Part shown: piece by piece, positions 52,594 through 60,970 of the stretch
Layout: every line of letters begins with the position of its first letter
Position numbering within the stretch: position 1 is the stretch's first letter
Source of the DNA: Algoriphagus hitonicola
GTDB lineage: Bacteria; Bacteroidota; Bacteroidia; Cytophagales; Cyclobacteriaceae
DNA length: 64,000 nucleotides
Assembly (NCBI RefSeq): GCF_900113375.1
Contig: NZ_FOPC01000008.1
Coordinates: forward strand, 62,001 to 126,000
Direction: 5' to 3'
The notes under the pieces: generated by a model
What the model was told of the DNA's origin: nothing
What the model saw: only the letters and a program-made list of their open reading frames with translations
The model's database searches: none
Program-made: the position numbers and the translations under genes

Positions 52594-52974
52594 CTATTCC
52601 TTTTCCATTTTTATTTGTCCCATATCTTGAGTAAGCTTTCTCAGAGTTACCTTAACTTCTTTCGATTGATAATGAGGATACGTTAATACTAGCGTAACTT
52701 TTTTCTTCTCGAATTTCGAGAGATTGAGCTCAAAAAATCCATTCTTGTCGGTTACTGTACCTGTCGTAGTTCCTTTGACCAATACCGCAATCCCTTGCAT
52801 CGCTTTGTCTGTTTCATCTATTACCCGAGCTCTGATTTTTGGATCATTGAGGTTTTCGCTTTGTTTTGATTTGGCCTTTTCGATGGCTTGGGCGGGATGG
52901 TAGGCTACGAATAGAATAAGGGAGATGAGCAAGAGGAGATTTTTGAAACCGGGTAGTTTGAGTTTGGTTTTCAA
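52594..52974 (-). CDS. Stand-alone carboxypeptidase-like regulatory domain protein
   Basis: A 126-residue secreted protein: signal peptide (about residues 1-30, ending AQA), a charged linker, then a CarboxypepD_reg-like beta-sandwich (IRARVIDETDKAMQGIAVLV and GTTTGTVTDKNGFFELNL). This domain normally heads a TonB receptor; here no barrel follows and the frame ends cleanly. It may be a free-standing periplasmic or surface domain, or a remnant. No partner gene is adjacent. Confidence 0.7.
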   Translation of the reverse strand: MKTKLKLPGFKNLLLLISLILFVAYHPAQAIEKAKSKQSENLNDPKIRARVIDETDKAMQGIAVLVKGTTTGTVTDKNGFFELNLSKFEKKKVTLVLTYPHYQSKEVKVTLRKLTQDMGQIKMEKE

Positions 52975-53095
52975 GATTCAGAAGGATTAGAATGTTAGAA
53001 ATTACTAATAGACTAGGAATTTAACCGTTTTTTAAACTAACACCCAAATAATCAAACCTTTATTTTTAGACAAATTATCGATGGTCAACAGGTAA

Positions 53096-54238
53096 TTATC
53101 CCCCAATCCAATCCAGATAATTCCCCGAATGGATCACCTCAAAACTGGCATCCGGGTAGGCTTTTGCCCAAGCAGCCGGGGCTTTTGGAGTTTTATTTAA
53201 GGTGTATTTGAACTCGTAGCTTCGAAGCTTATCCCCCTCTTCCTCTATCCAATCCAACTCCTGCTGATCATAGGTCCGCCAGAAATAATTGTTGCAATGA
53301 ATTTGGGTATAGCTCTGAAATTTAAGTCGTTCTGCAGCCAGGTAGTTTTCCCAAAGTTCTCCCACGTCGGATCTAAGATTCAGACGATTGAAGTTCTGAA
53401 TCAGGGCATTCCTCACCCCGTTATCAAAGAAATACCAACGGCTGCTTTTGACAATCTCTTTTCTAAGATTTTTACTAAAGCCCCCAATCCGATAGACCAC
53501 AAAAACTTTGGAAAGCATGTCGAGGTATCGTTCCACCGTGTTTTTTGACATTCCCAATTGCCTTCCGAGTTCTTCCAGAGACACTTCTTTACCGATTTGA
53601 AATGCAATCAATCGAAGAAGCGAATAGAGCTTTTCCGAGTTTTTGACTCCATCTATCATCAAGATGTCTTTGAGCAAGTAATTATTCATAATTTGATACA
53701 GGTAGTCTTCTTTGTCTTTCCAATCCGGATATTGACTTAGCTCGGGATATCCCCCAAAAATGAGTCGCTCTTCACGCTTTTCAAGTGTAGTCTTATAACC
53801 TTCCAGCTCCTTGAATTCCATTTGAGCTAAGGGAAAAAGATACACGGTGTTTTTCCGGCCAACAAGTGGCTCACCTAGCTGCTGATGAAGGTCAAAAGCA
53901 GATGATCCTGTTGCAATCACATGAATTCCCTCGATGGAATCTACGATTAACTTTAGAGCCATTCCGATATCAGGAATATGCTGCGCTTCATCGATCACCA
54001 ATAACCCTTTACCAGTCATGAGACGGGTATAATTGGCCACGGACCTTTCCTTTATCAATGCTGCATCCAAGACATCATCTCCATTGAGTATAAGTGTTTC
54101 TTCGGATTTCCATTGGGAAATAAAGTGGCGGATAAAAGCTGTTTTACCTACTCTTCTCGGCCCGATCAGCATGAGGACCTTATTGGGTCTTAGTTTTTTT
54201 TCGAAGACAGTGTGTATACTGCGTGGGTAAATCTGCAT
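53096..54238 (-). CDS. AAA-family ATPase with DUF4143 domain
   Basis: A 380-residue protein. Walker A GPRRVGKT at residues 26-33, Walker B LLVIDEAQ at 79-86, and a sensor-like IATGSSAFDL at 108-117 form the AAA_14 part; after a helix-turn-helix-like region (VSLEELGRQLGMSKNTVERYL, about 218-238) comes the DUF4143 C-terminal part with a nuclease-like core (ELDWIEEEG...YEFKY, about 335-352). Such proteins are common and patchily distributed; their biological role is not established. The region directly upstream holds an unusual tandem repeat. Confidence 0.85.
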   Translation of the reverse strand: MQIYPRSIHTVFEKKLRPNKVLMLIGPRRVGKTAFIRHFISQWKSEETLILNGDDVLDAALIKERSVANYTRLMTGKGLLVIDEAQHIPDIGMALKLIVDSIEGIHVIATGSSAFDLHQQLGEPLVGRKNTVYLFPLAQMEFKELEGYKTTLEKREERLIFGGYPELSQYPDWKDKEDYLYQIMNNYLLKDILMIDGVKNSEKLYSLLRLIAFQIGKEVSLEELGRQLGMSKNTVERYLDMLSKVFVVYRIGGFSKNLRKEIVKSSRWYFFDNGVRNALIQNFNRLNLRSDVGELWENYLAAERLKFQSYTQIHCNNYFWRTYDQQELDWIEEEGDKLRSYEFKYTLNKTPKAPAAWAKAYPDASFEVIHSGNYLDWIGG

Positions 54239-54582
54239 AAATTTGATTTAAAGTCCTGAAAATCAAGTTAAATATCTTGTTTTTTTCTTTAAAAATCAAG
54301 TTAATTGACTCAATTAATGTAAATTCCGTCAGTTATGTGACGTAATTAATGTAAAATCCGTCAGTTATTTGACGTAATTAATGTAAATTCCGTCAGTTTA
54401 ATTAACTCTGAAGGCCATTCGATTTGGGTTGATGCATTGATTTTTGGAGCTTTTTTATGATTTAAAACCATCTTTGGCAAACTATTACTTCTTTCCTATT
54501 TTGGATAGATACCATTAATAAATCAGTCGGGTAGAAGCAAATTTGAATCTTAACTTTTTCCTAATTCACCAGTTTCTTCATT
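54239..54582. other. Non-coding region upstream of the DUF4143 ATPase
   Basis: 344 bp between divergent genes. The half next to the ATPase contains the direct repeat AAAATCAAGTTAA (54259-54271 and 54292-54304) and a 32-bp tandem repeat (54312-54398). The half next to the CPXCG gene (about 54400-54582) shows nothing I can identify. Confidence 0.5.
54312..54398. repeat. 32-bp tandem repeat, about 2.7 copies, each with an internal dyad
   Basis: Units at 54312-54343, 54344-54375 and a partial one at 54376-54398. The first two differ at two positions. Each full unit starts AATTAATGTAAA and contains CGTCA-N6-TGACG (54327-54342 in the first). A degenerate partial copy (10 of 13 bases) precedes at 54299-54311. 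The unit length is not a multiple of three, and 32 bp is about three helical turns. Confidence 0.9.
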
Positions 54583-54765
54583 ATGCACGAACACTTCTTC
54601 CATTGTCCTCATTGCTTTCAGGAGATATCCATGCTCTTGGACCCTTCGGTTTCTAGGCAGGAATATATCGAGGATTGTGAAGTTTGCTGCAATCCGATCG
54701 AACTCAGTGTAGAATTTGAGGAAGGAGAATTGGTATATTTTGAAGCAAATTCCATCGAACAATAA
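54583..54765 (+). CDS. CPXCG-type zinc-ribbon small protein
   Basis: A 60-residue cysteine-rich protein. Two knuckles are visible: Cys8 and Cys11 in HCPHC, and Cys32 and Cys35 in DCEVC (with an extra Cys36). The acidic C-terminus is typical of the CPXCG family. Function unknown; probably zinc-binding. Its stop and the next gene's ATG share one base (TAATG), so the two are coupled. Confidence 0.8.
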   Translation: MHEHFFHCPHCFQEISMLLDPSVSRQEYIEDCEVCCNPIELSVEFEEGELVYFEANSIEQ

Positions 54766-55331
54766 TGCTGTTTCAAAACACAGACACGCTCGAGGAAATC
54801 TTGCAAACAGTGAAGCATGAACTGCATCGCGGGGCTTTGGATGCCAAGCATCCTTTTCATTGGGTGAATTTGGGGACATTCGGAAAGGATTTTCCGGAAG
54901 TTCGAACGGTGGTTTTGCGTATGTTGACTCAAGATCTCGATTTTTTGGTTTTTACCGATTTTCGATCTGAGAAATGCAGAGATTTGAGGAAAAATCAGAA
55001 AGCCACGCTTCATTTTTACCACCCCAAAAAGCAGGTCCAAATTCGAGTTAATGCCCAAACCAAGCTTCATTTTCAGGATGAATTGGCAAATGAAATTTGG
55101 AATACTATTCCAAACCATCGAAGGTCAGAATATACCGGTGCTCAAGCTCCCGGAACTTCCATTTCCCGTCCTGAAGAAGGCTGGAAAGAAGGGATTTCTT
55201 CCGATCATTTTTTCTGTGTGTTGGAATTTTCTCCTGTAGAAATCGAGGCTTTACAGCTTCGAAGGGAAGGGCATCTTCGGGTCCATTTTTCCAAAAAGGC
55301 GGATTGGGAGGGGAGTTGGCTCGTACCTTAA
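54765..55331 (+). CDS. Pyridoxamine 5'-phosphate oxidase-like flavin protein (Alr4036 type)
   Basis: A 188-residue split-barrel protein. FMN-site elements: VNLGTFGKDFPEVRTVVLRM and FTDFRSEKCRDLRKNQKATLHFY, then QVQIRVNAQTKL; the C-terminal HLRVHFSKKADWEGSWLVP closes the fold. True PNPOx has a longer C-terminal dimerisation segment, so this is the general Alr4036-like group, with unknown substrate. Coupled to the zinc-ribbon gene by a 1-bp overlap and directly abutting the convergent gpsA stop. Confidence 0.82.
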   Translation: MLFQNTDTLEEILQTVKHELHRGALDAKHPFHWVNLGTFGKDFPEVRTVVLRMLTQDLDFLVFTDFRSEKCRDLRKNQKATLHFYHPKKQVQIRVNAQTKLHFQDELANEIWNTIPNHRRSEYTGAQAPGTSISRPEEGWKEGISSDHFFCVLEFSPVEIEALQLRREGHLRVHFSKKADWEGSWLVP

Positions 55332-56396
55332 CTAGACGAAATTCACGTCCACATTAAAGGGATATTTCATTAAAAACTGAAGGGCTTCTTCGATTTCCAA
55401 ATCCTCAAAAAGCACTCGATAGAGATTTTCAGTAATCGGGGCTCGCAGATCAGCAGTTTCTAAAAATGCTTTGATGATTTTTACCGTGTTGATCCCTTCG
55501 GCTACTTCTTCCATATCGGCCTGAATTTGCTCCAGTGTTTCTCCTTTTGCGAGGCGATAACCGACGGTGAAATTCCGGGAGTTTTCCGAATTGCAAGTGG
55601 CAACCAAATCTCCGATTCCGGCCAGACCAATGACAGATTTGACACTACCGCCCAATGCATTGCTCAGGTGGACCATTTCGACCATGCCTCGGGAGATTAA
55701 CAATCCCTTGGCATTTTCGCCCAAGCCCAATCCTGCGAGTGCTCCGGCGGCTATGGCGATGATATTCTTCAAAACTCCACTGAGCTCCACACCGATGATA
55801 TCGGAATTTCCGTAAACCTGAAAGCGGTCCGAGCGCAAAAGACGCTGTCCTTCCAGAATCACTTCATTAAATTTGCTGGCGATGACTGTGGCCGCAGGCT
55901 GCCCTTGACTGAGCTCGAGAGATAGATTGGGACCGGCAAGACAGCCGACTCTTACCGCGACCGTTTCTTGTTGGATCACCTCGCTCATTGTTAGCAGTTG
56001 GCCTCTCCTTAGGCGCTTCATCGTGTCGAGAGTTTGCCCAAAAGGGAGATTGATACATAGTCCTTTGGTACCGTGGATGATGAGATGATAGGGATGAAGA
56101 AAAGGGGCGAATTTACGGGCGACCTCTTGAAAACCAGAGGAAGGAACCATGAAGAACAAAACCTCACAGGCCTCGCAAATTTCTTCGGGATCATCAGTTG
56201 CTTTAATCAGCGGGTTCAAAGTTCGACCTTGAGCCTGATGTTGAGAATTGATCTCATCCACCACTTCTGATTTTCGTGCGTAGACGATGACTTGGTTTTT
56301 TTCGGCGAGCATATTGGCTATAGTCGCTCCAAAGCTCCCGATTCCCACTACACCGATTTGCTTTATTTTAGAAGAGTTTTTCGAGGCCATATCCAT
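55332..56396 (-). CDS. gpsA: Glycerol-3-phosphate dehydrogenase (NAD(P)+) GpsA
   Basis: A 354-residue enzyme reducing dihydroxyacetone phosphate to sn-glycerol-3-phosphate for phospholipid synthesis. NAD-binding GVVGIGSFGATIANMLA near the N-terminus, FFMVPSSGFQEV, the catalytic-lysine region GVELSGVLKNIIAIAAG and GLAGIGDLVATCNSENSRNF. The starts at 56396 or 56390 lie inside the 3' end of the upstream acyltransferase gene (overlap 23-29 bp), which uses the GpsA product, so coupling makes metabolic sense. A much longer frame extends upstream but is antisense-like and not supported. Confidence 0.93.
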   Translation of the reverse strand: MDMASKNSSKIKQIGVVGIGSFGATIANMLAEKNQVIVYARKSEVVDEINSQHQAQGRTLNPLIKATDDPEEICEACEVLFFMVPSSGFQEVARKFAPFLHPYHLIIHGTKGLCINLPFGQTLDTMKRLRRGQLLTMSEVIQQETVAVRVGCLAGPNLSLELSQGQPAATVIASKFNEVILEGQRLLRSDRFQVYGNSDIIGVELSGVLKNIIAIAAGALAGLGLGENAKGLLISRGMVEMVHLSNALGGSVKSVIGLAGIGDLVATCNSENSRNFTVGYRLAKGETLEQIQADMEEVAEGINTVKIIKAFLETADLRAPITENLYRVLFEDLEIEEALQFLMKYPFNVDVNFV

Positions 56397-58065
56397 GCAA
56401 TCTGTTGTGGTAAAAATAAAGTAAGCTGATGTCTTCGGTAACGATATCGCCGGATTGATTTCGAAGCAGCGGGCGCTTGGCGTGGTACATGCCGACATTG
56501 TCCAAGCCATGAGCTATGATCTGCTCCATACCACGCTTCATGTGCGGAGCTATTTTGATTTGGTGATCAGCTCGCAATTCCAGGATTCGATCATAGACCT
56601 GCTGACAGGCGGATTTGAATTCTTCATAAGGAATGACGATCTCCTCCTCAGGAAGCCGGATCAAGTCGAACAGGTCCAATTTCTGATTTTTTGCTTGAAT
56701 CAACTCAAATGCAGTGAAGGCTACCAAGTGGCTACTAAAGACTCGGTTGATTTTGTGAAACTCTTCCACAATTCTTCTTCCGAGCATATGCGTATATTCC
56801 TCTTCCCGCTGCTGATCTACCGTAATTTTTCCATTGGACATGAAGTAATCTCTCGTATCAATGATCCTTCCATGCTTGTCTAGGCTTTTTCCATCCTGAT
56901 CGACGTAATTGCCCAAAACATCCATCGCACGGCCTACTGAGACCGAAATGTCAGAACCTTTGGTGAAGAATTTGAAAAGGAACTTGGAGATTTTATAGGA
57001 AGTGGAAAATTCATCATTTTCCTTGTAATAACGCTCTTGACCAGTGATGCTGAGATGATCCCGGATCAAACTTGGTGCTTCCAGGACAAAGTGGTAATTG
57101 ATCGTAACCGGAACGATGAAGATTTTGCCGGAAATGTCATTTTGCTCGTCTTGAAAATTATTCCGCTGCGCTTCAATCGCGGTGCTGAGTAGCCCAAGCT
57201 TAAGTTTGGATTCGATCATCCCACTGCGGCTTCGCGTGCCTCCGGGGAAAAACAGGGAATGACAGCCAAACTGAATTGCTTCTTTGGAGTACGTTTTTAA
57301 GGTCTCCAAATACATCAGATTTTTCTTTCTCCGATCCACTTTATAAGCCCCCAAGGCATTCATAAAGTAGGCGAAAATCGATATATTAAACAGATTTAAT
57401 CCCGCTCCATAGATAAAGGGCGGAAGACCCAAAACCGAAATGATCCAACCGATCAAAATACTGTCTAGATTCGAAAAATGCGTTGGGACCATGACTACAG
57501 TTCCTTTGGTCGCCAAATCCCGGAGCTGATCGGTTTCTCCGGTGATTTGGATTTTATCCTGAAGGGTAAATTGATTGCTGAAAATTGAGCGAAAACCTTT
57601 TACCCGTGCTGCATTGAGAAGCCGTGCAAAGCCAAAGGTGACCACGCTTCGGGTAAATTTATAATGCTGATGTTTGAAGTTACTTGCGATTTCCTCAGAG
57701 TATCGAGTAGTGATTTTTTCCAAGATGTCTCTGTAGGCCTTTAAGCGGGTACTTTTATTCAGTTTGGTATCTGAGTTGACATGGAGTAAGGAACTTTTGA
57801 CTTTTCCCCAAAATTCCTGCTCATCATCGGGATCCACCGCCCAGGGGTTTTGTTTGATCCGAAGTTTTTCCCGGTAAAGCGTCGTCTCCAGTTCCTCTTT
57901 GAGAAGGTCGGGATTGCTGTTGATCAGATTGAGGATTCGGTCTTGGGATTTATCGGAGACCTGCTTGATAAATTCCTTTCGCTCCCGCGCCAATTTGACC
58001 ACAGGCCATTCGTTTTTGCTGGGCAAAATCGGTTCATATCGATGTTTGATGTATTTCTCCTCCAA
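56368..58065 (-). CDS. 1-acyl-sn-glycerol-3-phosphate/glycerol-3-phosphate acyltransferase (PlsB-like)
   Basis: A 565-residue acyltransferase. Motif I is PTHFSNLD with His196 and Asp201 (H-x4-D); the substrate-site motif is FFPGGTRSRSG at 272-282; a further block FIVPVTINY follows. The length and the N-terminal helical region match GPAT/PlsB-like enzymes rather than short PlsC. It probably acylates glycerol-3-phosphate made by GpsA. The start is TTG at 58065: an in-frame TGA lies four codons upstream and no ATG occurs until far downstream. Confidence 0.87.
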   Translation of the reverse strand: MEEKYIKHRYEPILPSKNEWPVVKLARERKEFIKQVSDKSQDRILNLINSNPDLLKEELETTLYREKLRIKQNPWAVDPDDEQEFWGKVKSSLLHVNSDTKLNKSTRLKAYRDILEKITTRYSEEIASNFKHQHYKFTRSVVTFGFARLLNAARVKGFRSIFSNQFTLQDKIQITGETDQLRDLATKGTVVMVPTHFSNLDSILIGWIISVLGLPPFIYGAGLNLFNISIFAYFMNALGAYKVDRRKKNLMYLETLKTYSKEAIQFGCHSLFFPGGTRSRSGMIESKLKLGLLSTAIEAQRNNFQDEQNDISGKIFIVPVTINYHFVLEAPSLIRDHLSITGQERYYKENDEFSTSYKISKFLFKFFTKGSDISVSVGRAMDVLGNYVDQDGKSLDKHGRIIDTRDYFMSNGKITVDQQREEEYTHMLGRRIVEEFHKINRVFSSHLVAFTAFELIQAKNQKLDLFDLIRLPEEEIVIPYEEFKSACQQVYDRILELRADHQIKIAPHMKRGMEQIIAHGLDNVGMYHAKRPLLRNQSGDIVTEDISLLYFYHNRLHGYGLEKLF

Positions 58066-58136
58066 GGTCCGTCAGTGCTTATCAAAAATTTAGGCCAAAG
58101 ATAATCAAATAGATTTTGTACACCGGAAACTCTTTG

Positions 58137-58631
58137 TCATGAGGGTTTCAAAATGCTTTTGCTTCGAACAAAAAAAGCCACAATCAAAGAGGTGATTACA
58201 CCCATCAAAACCGCCCCGATCAGGGACTGTATGATATAGCTTTTCAGATTGAAATAGGATTCGGCTTTCTCCTGAGTCAATTCCCCCGTGCTGACGGAGT
58301 ATGCAATCACATTGGCAAAATAATCCGGAGTGATCCATTGGCTGATGATAAACTGAACCAAAGGACTGAGTATCGCTACAAAGAGCGTAATCCATAGACC
58401 GGTGGCAAGGCCTTGCTTGTAGGACATGAAACCGCCGAGGTCATTTTTCTTTTTGTCCATCAGGGCAAAGACATATACTGCAATAGCAGGTATGGCAAAG
58501 AATGACGTCAATTTGGCATGGTCGGCAATTTTTTCGTCATGCCAGCCGAGGGATTTTTCTAGCACCATCCAAGCGATCATGACTAAGGAAAAGAGGATCG
58601 CCCATTTGATTTCGGTTTTGAGATTTTTCAT
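58137..58631 (-). CDS. DUF4199 family membrane protein
   Basis: A 164-residue protein with four hydrophobic segments (about residues 10-27, 42-58, 72-92, 135-157) and the SYKQGLATGLW motif in the loop before the third, characteristic of DUF4199. The family is Bacteroidota-specific and of unknown function. ATG at 58631 (MKNLKTEIKWAI) is preferred over the in-frame start at 58688. Confidence 0.83.
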   Translation of the reverse strand: MKNLKTEIKWAILFSLVMIAWMVLEKSLGWHDEKIADHAKLTSFFAIPAIAVYVFALMDKKKNDLGGFMSYKQGLATGLWITLFVAILSPLVQFIISQWITPDYFANVIAYSVSTGELTQEKAESYFNLKSYIIQSLIGAVLMGVITSLIVAFFVRSKSILKPS

Positions 58632-58725
58632 GGTGTGGGTGGGTTTTGGGTATTTGATACAAAATAAGAAAAATCCAAAACGTTTCATTCAATCTGCTGT
58701 TTCTTTGGTATGCTTAGATATTCCC

Positions 58726-58755
58726 TTGTCCATGAACGAAAGGGTATTATTTTTA
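58726..58755 (+). promoter_or_regulatory. Candidate promoter of the polyprenyl synthase gene
   Basis: TTG at 58726-58728 and TATTTTTA at 58748-58755 are separated by exactly 19 bp, the spacing of the Bacteroidota TTTG-N19-TAnnTTTG promoter. The -7 box ends 15 bp before the ATG at 58771. Confidence 0.45.
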
Positions 58756-58770
58756 CGCCATCAAAGCCGG

Positions 58771-59745
58771 ATGAAACCAGACCTCAAGCAAATACAAAAA
58801 CCGATTGAAACCGAAATGCTCGTTTTTGAGCAGAAATTTCGGGATTTCATGAAGAGTAGGGTAAAACTGCTCGATCATATCACCAATTACATTGTCAAGC
58901 GCAAAGGGAAGCAAATGCGCCCCATGTTTGTGTTTTTGACAGCGGGTGTATGTGGTCAGGTCAATGACTCCACGCACCGGGGTGCCGCTTTGATAGAGCT
59001 GCTTCACACTGCCACGCTCGTGCATGATGACGTGGTCGATGACGCCAATTATCGGCGGGGATTTTTTTCGGTTAATGCCCTTTGGAAGAATAAAATTGCA
59101 GTACTCGTAGGAGATTATTTGCTTTCAAGGGGATTGCTGCTTTCTGTGGATAATGGGGATTTTAATTTGCTCCAAATCGTGTCGAATGCAGTAAAAGAAA
59201 TGTCAGAAGGCGAACTTTTACAAATTGCTAAAGCACGAAAACTGGATATCACTGAGGAAGTGTATTACACAATTATCCGTCAGAAAACAGCCAGCTTGAT
59301 TGCCTCATGTTGTGCGGTAGGTGCTGCCAGCGTCCATGCGGATTTGGAGACGGTGAGTCACATGAGGGATTTTGGGGAGAAAGTAGGAATGGCATTTCAG
59401 ATTAAGGATGATTTATTTGATTTTGGCGAAGATGAAATCGGTAAGCCAGTCGGGATAGACATCAAAGAGAAAAAAATGACGCTTCCTTTGATTTTTGCCT
59501 TGACTCAATCCGGTTGGATGGAGAAAAAGCGGATCATTCACTTGATCCGAAATCGCTCAGAAGACAAAAAAGCCGTCAATGAGGTGATCCAATATGTCAA
59601 GCAAAGTGGAGGACTGGAATATGCCAAAGAAAAAATGAATGGATTTTATCAGGAGGCGCTAGAGATTTTAGATAGTTTTCCCGATTCAGAATACAAAACA
59701 TCTCTGAGAGATCTAGTGAGTTATACCATTGAGCGAAAAAAGTAA
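58771..59745 (+). CDS. Polyprenyl (octaprenyl-type) diphosphate synthase
   Basis: A 324-residue trans-prenyltransferase. First Asp-rich motif DDVVD at residues 86-90 in LHTATLVHDDVVDDA, second DDLFD in FQIKDDLFDFG, plus GKQMRPMFVFL and YLLSRGL. It elongates allylic diphosphates with IPP, most likely to the side chain of menaquinone; chain length is not readable. The frame is open much farther upstream but the ATG at 58771 fits family N-termini and a promoter just before it. Ends in a bidirectional terminator. Confidence 0.92.
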   Translation: MKPDLKQIQKPIETEMLVFEQKFRDFMKSRVKLLDHITNYIVKRKGKQMRPMFVFLTAGVCGQVNDSTHRGAALIELLHTATLVHDDVVDDANYRRGFFSVNALWKNKIAVLVGDYLLSRGLLLSVDNGDFNLLQIVSNAVKEMSEGELLQIAKARKLDITEEVYYTIIRQKTASLIASCCAVGAASVHADLETVSHMRDFGEKVGMAFQIKDDLFDFGEDEIGKPVGIDIKEKKMTLPLIFALTQSGWMEKKRIIHLIRNRSEDKKAVNEVIQYVKQSGGLEYAKEKMNGFYQEALEILDSFPDSEYKTSLRDLVSYTIERKK

Positions 59746-59766
59746 AGCCGGTTCCCCGGCTTTTTT
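59745..59766. terminator. Terminator between the polyprenyl synthase and GH43 genes
   Basis: AAGCCGG (59745-59751) and CCGGCTT (59756-59762) form a perfect stem around TTCC, followed by TTTTATT; A-rich sequence precedes it, so it can also end the convergent GH43 transcript, whose stop is at 59768. Confidence 0.85.
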
Positions 59767-59767
59767 A

Positions 59768-60847
59768 TTAGTTCATCGGATTTATTGTTTGGATTTTTCC
59801 ATCCGGAAGATGAGTCAACTCAGCCATTTTGATATTTCTAAGGGGAGTTTTGCCGGAGAGCTCTGTGTCATGGTAAAACAGATACCATTTCCCTTCAAAC
59901 TCAACAATAGAATGATGATTGGTCCAGCCTTCTACAGGTTCCAATACATTCCCTTGATAAGTAAAGGGGCCGTAGGGATTATCGCCAGTGGCATAGGCTA
60001 TAAAATGCGTATCTCCTGTGGAGTATGACAAGTAATATTTACCCTCGTATTCATGCATCCAGGCGGCTTCAAAAAACCTTTTGTCATTTTCACCAGCTTT
60101 GATCGGTTCTCCATTTTCATCTAAAATCAAAAGTTCGCGTGGTTTTTCCGCCAATTTGGTCATCGACCTGTCCAGTTTGGCGATGTAAGGCATCAGGGCT
60201 TTTTCCTCAGCAGCTGGGATTCCATCAGTTGGCCCCTTTCTCCCTTCCACCAATTCTTGATTTTCGTACCATTGAAGCTGTCCCCCCCAGATTCCTCCAA
60301 AAAGCAAGAAATAATCTTCGCCTTCATGGAATACCGCAGGATCCATGCTGAATGTGCCTGCGATAGGCTCAGGTTCTGCGGTAAAAGGACCCTCAGGGCG
60401 ATCAGAAATGGCCACTCCGATTTTGAAAATATCAGCTTTGTCTTTTGCAGGAAAGTAGAGGTAATATTTGCCATCTTTCTCTGCGGCATCAGGCGCCCAA
60501 AGCTGTCGGCCTGCCCAGGGAACGTCCTCAAGCTTAAGCGCCACACCATGGCCGGTGACTTCCCCTCCGGGCTGATCCATGGAGAAGACATGGTAATCCT
60601 TCATATCAAAATGGGAACCCATATCATCCTCTTGTACTTCAGTCTCAATATCATGCGAGGGATAGATGTAGATTTTCCCTTCAAAAATATGGGCCGAAGG
60701 ATCGGCAGTATAAATATCCTCTACCAAAGGGGAATGGGCGAATTTGGATTGAACCGTTTCAGTATTCTCTACTTCAGAAGATTTTTGAGGCTGAGAACAG
60801 CCTGTTGCCAACACGAGCGCTGTGAGGAAATGAATTGAGAATTTCAT
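59768..60847 (-). CDS. Glycoside hydrolase family 43 lipoprotein
   Basis: A 359-residue lipoprotein (Cys17 in LATGC) with a five-bladed GH43 catalytic domain. Candidate catalytic acids: Asp49 in TADPSAHIF (base), the Asp in FSMDPAVF (pKa modulator), and Glu in FFEAAWMHE (acid). GH43 enzymes are arabinofuranosidases, xylosidases or galactan-active; the exact specificity is not readable. No SusC/SusD pair is adjacent, so it is not in an obvious polysaccharide locus. Divergent from the second antitoxin gene. Confidence 0.9.
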   Translation of the reverse strand: MKFSIHFLTALVLATGCSQPQKSSEVENTETVQSKFAHSPLVEDIYTADPSAHIFEGKIYIYPSHDIETEVQEDDMGSHFDMKDYHVFSMDQPGGEVTGHGVALKLEDVPWAGRQLWAPDAAEKDGKYYLYFPAKDKADIFKIGVAISDRPEGPFTAEPEPIAGTFSMDPAVFHEGEDYFLLFGGIWGGQLQWYENQELVEGRKGPTDGIPAAEEKALMPYIAKLDRSMTKLAEKPRELLILDENGEPIKAGENDKRFFEAAWMHEYEGKYYLSYSTGDTHFIAYATGDNPYGPFTYQGNVLEPVEGWTNHHSIVEFEGKWYLFYHDTELSGKTPLRNIKMAELTHLPDGKIQTINPMN

Positions 60848-60940
60848 GGTTGGGTAAGGTTTGAGTTAAGGACTAAAATAAGGAAGAGAACGAAAGATTA
60901 CTAAATAAATCAATCTATTTGGGATCATTTAAATCAAAAA

Positions 60941-60969
60941 ACACGTATCTTTAATCAAGTAATACGTGT
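60941..60969 (+). promoter_or_regulatory. Inverted repeat and -7 box at the second toxin-antitoxin promoter
   Basis: ACACGTAT (60941-60948) and ATACGTGT (60962-60969) are perfect 8-bp arms with 13 bp between them. TATCTTTA (60946-60953), a TAnnTTTG-like -7 box, overlaps the left arm; the right arm ends 1 bp before the ATG. This is where an autoregulating RHH antitoxin would be expected to bind. Confidence 0.6.
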
Positions 60970-60970
60970 G

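Noticed and set aside
54312..54398. CRISPR array
   Set aside because: Units are directly adjacent with no unique spacers, and no cas genes are in the window.
56397..56510. N-terminal extension of GpsA
   Set aside because: It lies within the acyltransferase coding region and has no similarity to GpsA N-termini, which begin just before the GxGxxG motif.
58426..58770. N-terminal extension of the polyprenyl synthase frame
   Set aside because: It runs antisense through the DUF4199 gene; family members start at about the ATG at 58771, and a promoter lies within the extension.
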